From Hippophae tibetana (lineage: Eukaryota; Streptophyta; Magnoliopsida; Rosales; Elaeagnaceae), in NCBI GenBank assembly GCA_037013495.1, contig CM072805.1, positions 13,674,601 through 13,738,600 of the forward strand: DNA of 64,000 nt, given 5' to 3'. The translations under genes were made by a program, and so were the position numbers. The notes beneath the pieces are model-generated. The model was not told where the DNA came from and made no database searches. It saw only the letters and a list, made by a program, of their open reading frames with translations. Positions 59,477 to 64,000 of the stretch are shown piece after piece (position 1 is the first letter of the stretch; each line of letters starts with the position of its first letter).

Positions 59477-60299
59477 TGAAAATTATATTTAGTTACATAT
59501 CTAATTAGGTAGATTGGGTGAATAAATAATTAGCATAATTATGAAAAATTAAATATTTTACACAAGTATAAAATTACGTGTAAATAAAATAATGCAAAAA
59601 ATCTAAATCAACACACGATACTTTTAAGTGGAAACAATCTAGGTCACACTAATAACTTAAGATGAAAATCATAGATCCATCAAACCACTTAAATATTCAC
59701 TATAAAAATAATGTTTAATTACACGGTTGGAACTCAAACTACCTACCAAGGTAATGCCAAGTAATCTACTTACAAGCCTCTGATTTTTTTCATAGTCTAT
59801 AAGTAAGGTGTTCGAATTCATACCAACATTATGATAACTTGACTCAAACAAGTATTGCACTTGTTCAACTGATACCTAAAATGTTAGCATAATAACATAA
59901 GTGCCAATGTGTGTCATAGAGCAGATTCAATAATGAATAATATATCAGATAAATCAAAATCAACTACTAAACTAGAACAATCAGTTTAAGGATAATTTCA
60001 CAAATATTGTAGGCTTTTTAATCAATCAAGCACAACCACAAAATGTTTAATAAATTAACTAAATGAAAAAAAGCCTACTGGAATAGTTTTGCAAAACATG
60101 AGAGAGATTAAGATGAAGAAAAAAGTGCTCTTGTGTAGTTAATAAATTTGTTTGCTTAGGTTTGTTTAAATAGAATATTTTGAAGCACTAGGTCTAAGCA
60201 ATATTATTATTATGTCCATAAAACAAGTTAAAAGAGTTTTAAAGAATAAGAATAATATAATAATAAATAAATTCAATTTGAGTTAGGTGTCGATTACAT
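59477..60299 (-). repeat. Diverged SIRE-like LTR (solo or truncated)
   Basis: In the plus reading it starts TGAAAATTATAT and matches 4086 onwards: GGGTGAATAAATAATTA, ACACACGATACTTTTAAGTGGAAACAA, CTACTTACAAGCCTCTG, GTGCCAATGTGTGTC. The right end, near 60299, is approximate. No primer-binding site or internal sequence at either side, so a solo LTR is likely. Confidence 0.6.
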
Positions 60300-60375
60300 A
60301 ATGAGTACACATATTTTCATGTCAGTGGGGATAAAATTGGCATAAAGTACAACATATTAGTAGCTGAGGTCAACC

Positions 60376-60460
60376 TTAGCTCGAGTTGTCATTGAGCTCA
60401 GGTTATCACTGAGCTCAGGCTGTCATTGAGCTCAAGCTATTATTAAGCTCAGGGTGTCCC
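60376..60460. repeat. 17-bp tandem repeat, five copies
   Basis: Five successive units on a TGAGCTCAGGCTGTCAT pattern at 60376, 60393, 60410, 60427 and 60444, diverged by 2-5 bases. Each holds an AGCTC core (GAGCTC palindrome in most). Confidence 0.85.
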
Positions 60461-61440
60461 ATGGTTAGGACATTTGGGGTGCTTCACCTTCTATCTCGGG
60501 TTGGTGACTCAACTAGGGTGGTTTGCGAGGATTGGGCATTGAGCCGGTCTAGATGTCCAAACACAATCCATAGAATATCTACAAGTTTCAAAATAGTTTT
60601 TTTCAGCACACTTTCAACAAAACATACATTTAGTCAATTTGCTATAAATTTGTCTAGGAAATTTGAAACAACAAACCAAAAAAAAATGATTCTAAAACTA
60701 GACACGTCAAGCTATAAATCATCAAGTCCAAACTATATAACCATGTCAAATAGAAAAACTACTGAGGGTCTTCCAACTTGAGTTTCCTAGAACCACCTTT
60801 AGTTAAACATGTATAACTTTGTGTAGAAAACTTAAAACGAAAAACCACAAAATTTTCCATAAAATAAACATGTATACCTTTATAAAGAGATATAAATGAA
60901 AGTCTAATTCTTTCAACATTTTCTTAGCTTCCATTTGAATTTACTATAAAATCGGTTACCTAGCTATGCTTTATCTTAGAATTTCTATTTTTTCTTTTCC
61001 CATCATCTTTCTCTCTTTTTTCCTCTTATTTATTTTCTACTTATTTTGTGATATACTTCTCAGAGAAGCTTGCACTACCAAGATATGCATGAGAAGATGA
61101 GTAAGACATGTGGGCATAAAACTCACCTCTTAGAAACACCATTTTTTTATTAGTCATAAAGGCATGTATGCTCTTATGAATAAGGATTTGTGGCCTAGTT
61201 CTTAAAATAATAATTAAGTAAAATATTGCAACATTCTTTTCTCGTAACTTAAAAAACTTCTTAGGACTTAAGACATTTTGGTAATTTTGTTCAAAAATTA
61301 AAGAAATTAATTCAAACCTTTTAAATTTATTAAAACCTAAGTAAATCATACAAAAGTGTACTCATAGATTTCATCTTCTACACATTAAGGATAAAATCAT
61401 AAAAATTCTAAAAATATAATTTTGGTTAAAATTTTATTTC
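60461..61440 (-). repeat. Possible chromovirus LTR
   Basis: Lies directly downstream (minus sense) of a chromovirus pol tail. It has LTR-like character, with no gene and a mixed composition, but no partner LTR. Tentative. Confidence 0.3.
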
Positions 61441-62660
61441 AGGTAAGGAATAGGATATTACAATTCTTCCCCTCTTAAAAATTTTGTTCTCAAAATTAAT
61501 GTGCCTTGGTTAAATAAATTAGGATATGTGGTGTTCATCTGTTCTTAAGGTTCTTATGTCACCTCTTCTTCTGTATGAGTTCTTCACAATACCTTCACCA
61601 ATGAAATGATTTTGTTATGTAGTACTTATTCTTTGCAATGAAGTATTCCTATTAGTTTTTCTTCATAGGATAAATTTTGTTTTACTTGCACTAGTTGGGG
61701 TTTAATGATATGAAATACATCATGGACACTTAAGAGTTCTACTAGATGATCTAAATAATATGCCATAGGGCCAATTTTTTTGTTATCTTGAAAGGACCAA
61801 TGTAACGAGGGCTTCCCTTGCCACGTCTCTGAAATTGAACTAGACCCTCCAATGGTGATAATTTTAAGAGTGCTTGATCTCCAACTTTATACTCACCCTC
61901 CTTAATACTATTGTCTACACAACTCATTTGTCAATAATCAATAATCAATAACATAATCTTAATTTTTAATTAATGCCAATCATCTTCTTTGTCTCATATT
62001 AAGCTCCTTGTGAGTTAATAAGTACTTTAAACTCTTGTGGTCCGTGAATATTTAACATTTTTCACCATATAGATAATGCGTCCATATTTTTAAGACACAA
62101 ACTGCCTTCACTAATTCCAAATCATATGTTGGATAATGCAGTTCATGTTTCTTGAGTTTCCTAGAAACATAAGTAATTACATTACCATCTTGCATAAACA
62201 CACAACCTAAACCTTTATCAAAAGCATCACTATATACCACAAATCCCCCACAATTGGATAAAAGTATAAGCACAAGTCTAAAATTCATTTGACTCTTAAG
62301 CTCTTAGAAACTTTCTTCACATTCACTTGAACAATCAAATTTTGCAATTTTCCAAGTAAGACGAGTCAAAGGTAAAGCAACTTTAGAAAAAACTTTAACA
62401 AATGACGATAGTATCTGACCAACCCAAGAAAACTTCTTTATTTCTGTTATGCTTTTAGGTCTTTCCCAATTTACCAATACTTCCACCTTTTGGGGATCAA
62501 AATATATGCCTTCACCCAAAATAAAATGTTCAAGAAAAATCACACTCTTAAGCCAAAATTGAAACTTACTAAATTTTGCATATAATTGCTTTTGTTCCCT
62601 CTCATTTATAAGAGTACATCAAAATGTCATTGGTGAAAACTATAACATATTTATCAAAGA
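61441..62660 (-). pseudogene. Deleted chromovirus pol (RT/RNase H joined to integrase C-terminus)
   Basis: On the minus strand: an eroded RT catalytic site F-T-N-D in place of F-x-D-D (near 62620), the RT end with VLVNWERPKSITEIKKF (62490-62440), and RNase H with [21 protein letters not shown] (62255-62190) and YLYGEKC (about 62060). A TDHKSLKYLL follows, and after about 61920 the frame jumps to KEGEYKVGDQALLKLSPL (61900-61850), GSPRYIGPFKI and the integrase tail with ELVKVL. Most of the integrase is missing. Style is Tekay/Del. Stops and shifts are frequent. Confidence 0.75.
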
Positions 62661-64000
62661 ATGGTTGAAAATTGTGACCTCATGTCAAAGTTAAGTAAAT
62701 ATAGTTATATAATCTGACCTTATGCTATTTGTTTTGGGTAATCCAATGTAATTTTGGGTAATTCAATATTTTGGATTATATTGTGGTACCAAATATGTTA
62801 TGCAATCCAAAAATGGTCTAAAATAAAAAGGAATTTTTGTTGGAAAGTGTGATTATATCCTTAAAATTCCTTTAAATAATAAAAGTGGAGACATATTATA
62901 TTATGAAGCCATAGCTGCCAAATAGATATAGAATCTAATTTTTCAAGACAAAGAATTTTATGCATGTGAATTGTGATTGATGAAAAATTTATTTGTAATA
63001 ATTCTACAATCAAATACTTCTACCATAACATAATGAATAATTTGAACTCATCGTTATATGTCATGTTTGTTTAAGAAAATCATGTTAATGAGCTCATTTA
63101 TGTATGAATATACTCACTTCAAGTTGGCTTATATATGCATTTATAATGCACATTATAAGTGAATGACTAATGATTTGCATTTTTGACTATGTATTGTGCA
63201 CATAATGATTATTTGTTTTTTCATGTTTTGTGTTAAACACGCATAATTAGTTATGACATGATATTATACCCTAAGATGTTTAAGACCCAATTTCAAAGGG
63301 CTTAAAAATAGAGTAAAAACATGCTATACTCCTCTTATTCAAGTATGTTTTTTTTTCTTCCATACAATTTTATCATGCTATACTCCTTAACTATTTCCTA
63401 TGTCATTTGTTAGAAAATTCTTATTTGCATATCAATGTTTTACGTGGTAGCGTACTTTCACACCTATATATTTGGACTAGATTAGGGTTAGTTTGAATGG
63501 TTACTCACATTTGACATTTTTATAATCTAATTTGTTTACAATGTCATCCAAGTTGAAGAAAATTTTGAACTAATAGCATATATGGATTAAAATAAGTGTT
63601 CTTTACAAACTAGGTTAGTAATCCAATGTCAAAATTTTATTAAGTACGTTATAAAATTATCTGTGAATCAACACCGTAGATATAGTTGGATTCAATAAAA
63701 CTAATGAAGAGGCATAATATTAGCATGTTATGAGAAAATTGTTTTGATCAAATATAAATTGTAGAATTATTCAAGGATTATGAGTTGCTTGCAATGTTTT
63801 AAAAAACTCTAATAATACATTATGACAACTATACAATCACATTACCTCAATGGATTGATTACATGAATATATGCATGAAACATATTATCACATTCAATCA
63901 CTACAATTTAGATTGATCTTGTTTTAAGAGCATGTTTCCCAGTCGAGTTTTGTTTTTTGAAACCCATTCTTACATTGGATTAGTGGGAATATGTGTGGGA
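62661..64000. other. Unassigned AT-rich sequence to the right edge
   Basis: I see no gene, LTR pair or clear transposon end. Short repeats such as TTTTGGGTAATCCAATGT / TTTTGGGTAATTCAAT (about 62733-62770) and ATGCTATACTCCT (about 63321 and 63374) are present. Confidence 0.4.

Noticed and set aside
1-64000. CRISPR arrays, bacterial operons, tRNA or rRNA genes
   Set aside because: None seen. The tandem repeats are LTR minisatellites, and the tRNA-like matches are only primer-binding sites.

Overview
This window is repeat-dense nuclear DNA of a flowering plant. It is strongly AT-rich and made almost entirely of nested LTR retrotransposons. The Athila, Tat, chromovirus and SIRE-type lineages, the spliced ankyrin/PGG gene remnant and the plant L1-type LINE point to an angiosperm, probably a dicot, in a heterochromatic or pericentromeric region. 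I see no intact host gene, no tRNA or rRNA gene and no CRISPR or bacterial feature. Lineage names come from recognising motifs by eye; no search was run.

Layout. 1-5462: a young SIRE/Maximus-like Ty1/copia element on the minus strand, cut by the left edge. It sits inside an old Tat-lineage Ty3/gypsy element whose pieces lie at 5463-6201, 13443-16475 and 30225-33360. The Tat element was later hit twice by one Athila-type family. Element A (6202-13442, target duplication ACCAA) has no coding region. Element B (16476-30224, target duplication CTATT) is intact and carries two gag genes. The Tat element itself lies in the pol of a still older Athila-like element D (33361-35527 and 37916-40455), which also took a deleted chromovirus (35528-37915, minus). 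To the right are a LINE fragment (40570-41540), a copia gag fragment, another Athila-like element C (42507-52530) that keeps gag and protease but has lost the pol core and holds a CACTA-like end, then solo or broken LTRs, two copia remnants, a broken ankyrin/PGG gene (55481-57013) and a second deleted chromovirus (about 61441-62660, minus).

How it works together. B encodes capsid, protease, reverse transcriptase, RNase H and integrase and could be autonomous. A shares its LTRs, primer-binding site, leader stem-loops, 3' noncoding block and polypurine tract but no proteins, so it looks like a LARD-type parasite that B could move. C resembles a gag-only (TR-GAG) derivative. The most interesting observation is the gag duplication in B. 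A free-standing first Gag has lost two zinc-knuckle cysteines (both now Tyr) and is followed by its own copy of a hairpin module that otherwise lies after pol. A conserved internal purine tract nearly identical to the 3' polypurine tract, paired TGACGTCA boxes upstream of TATA, and a fast-changing minisatellite in the LTRs are further points.
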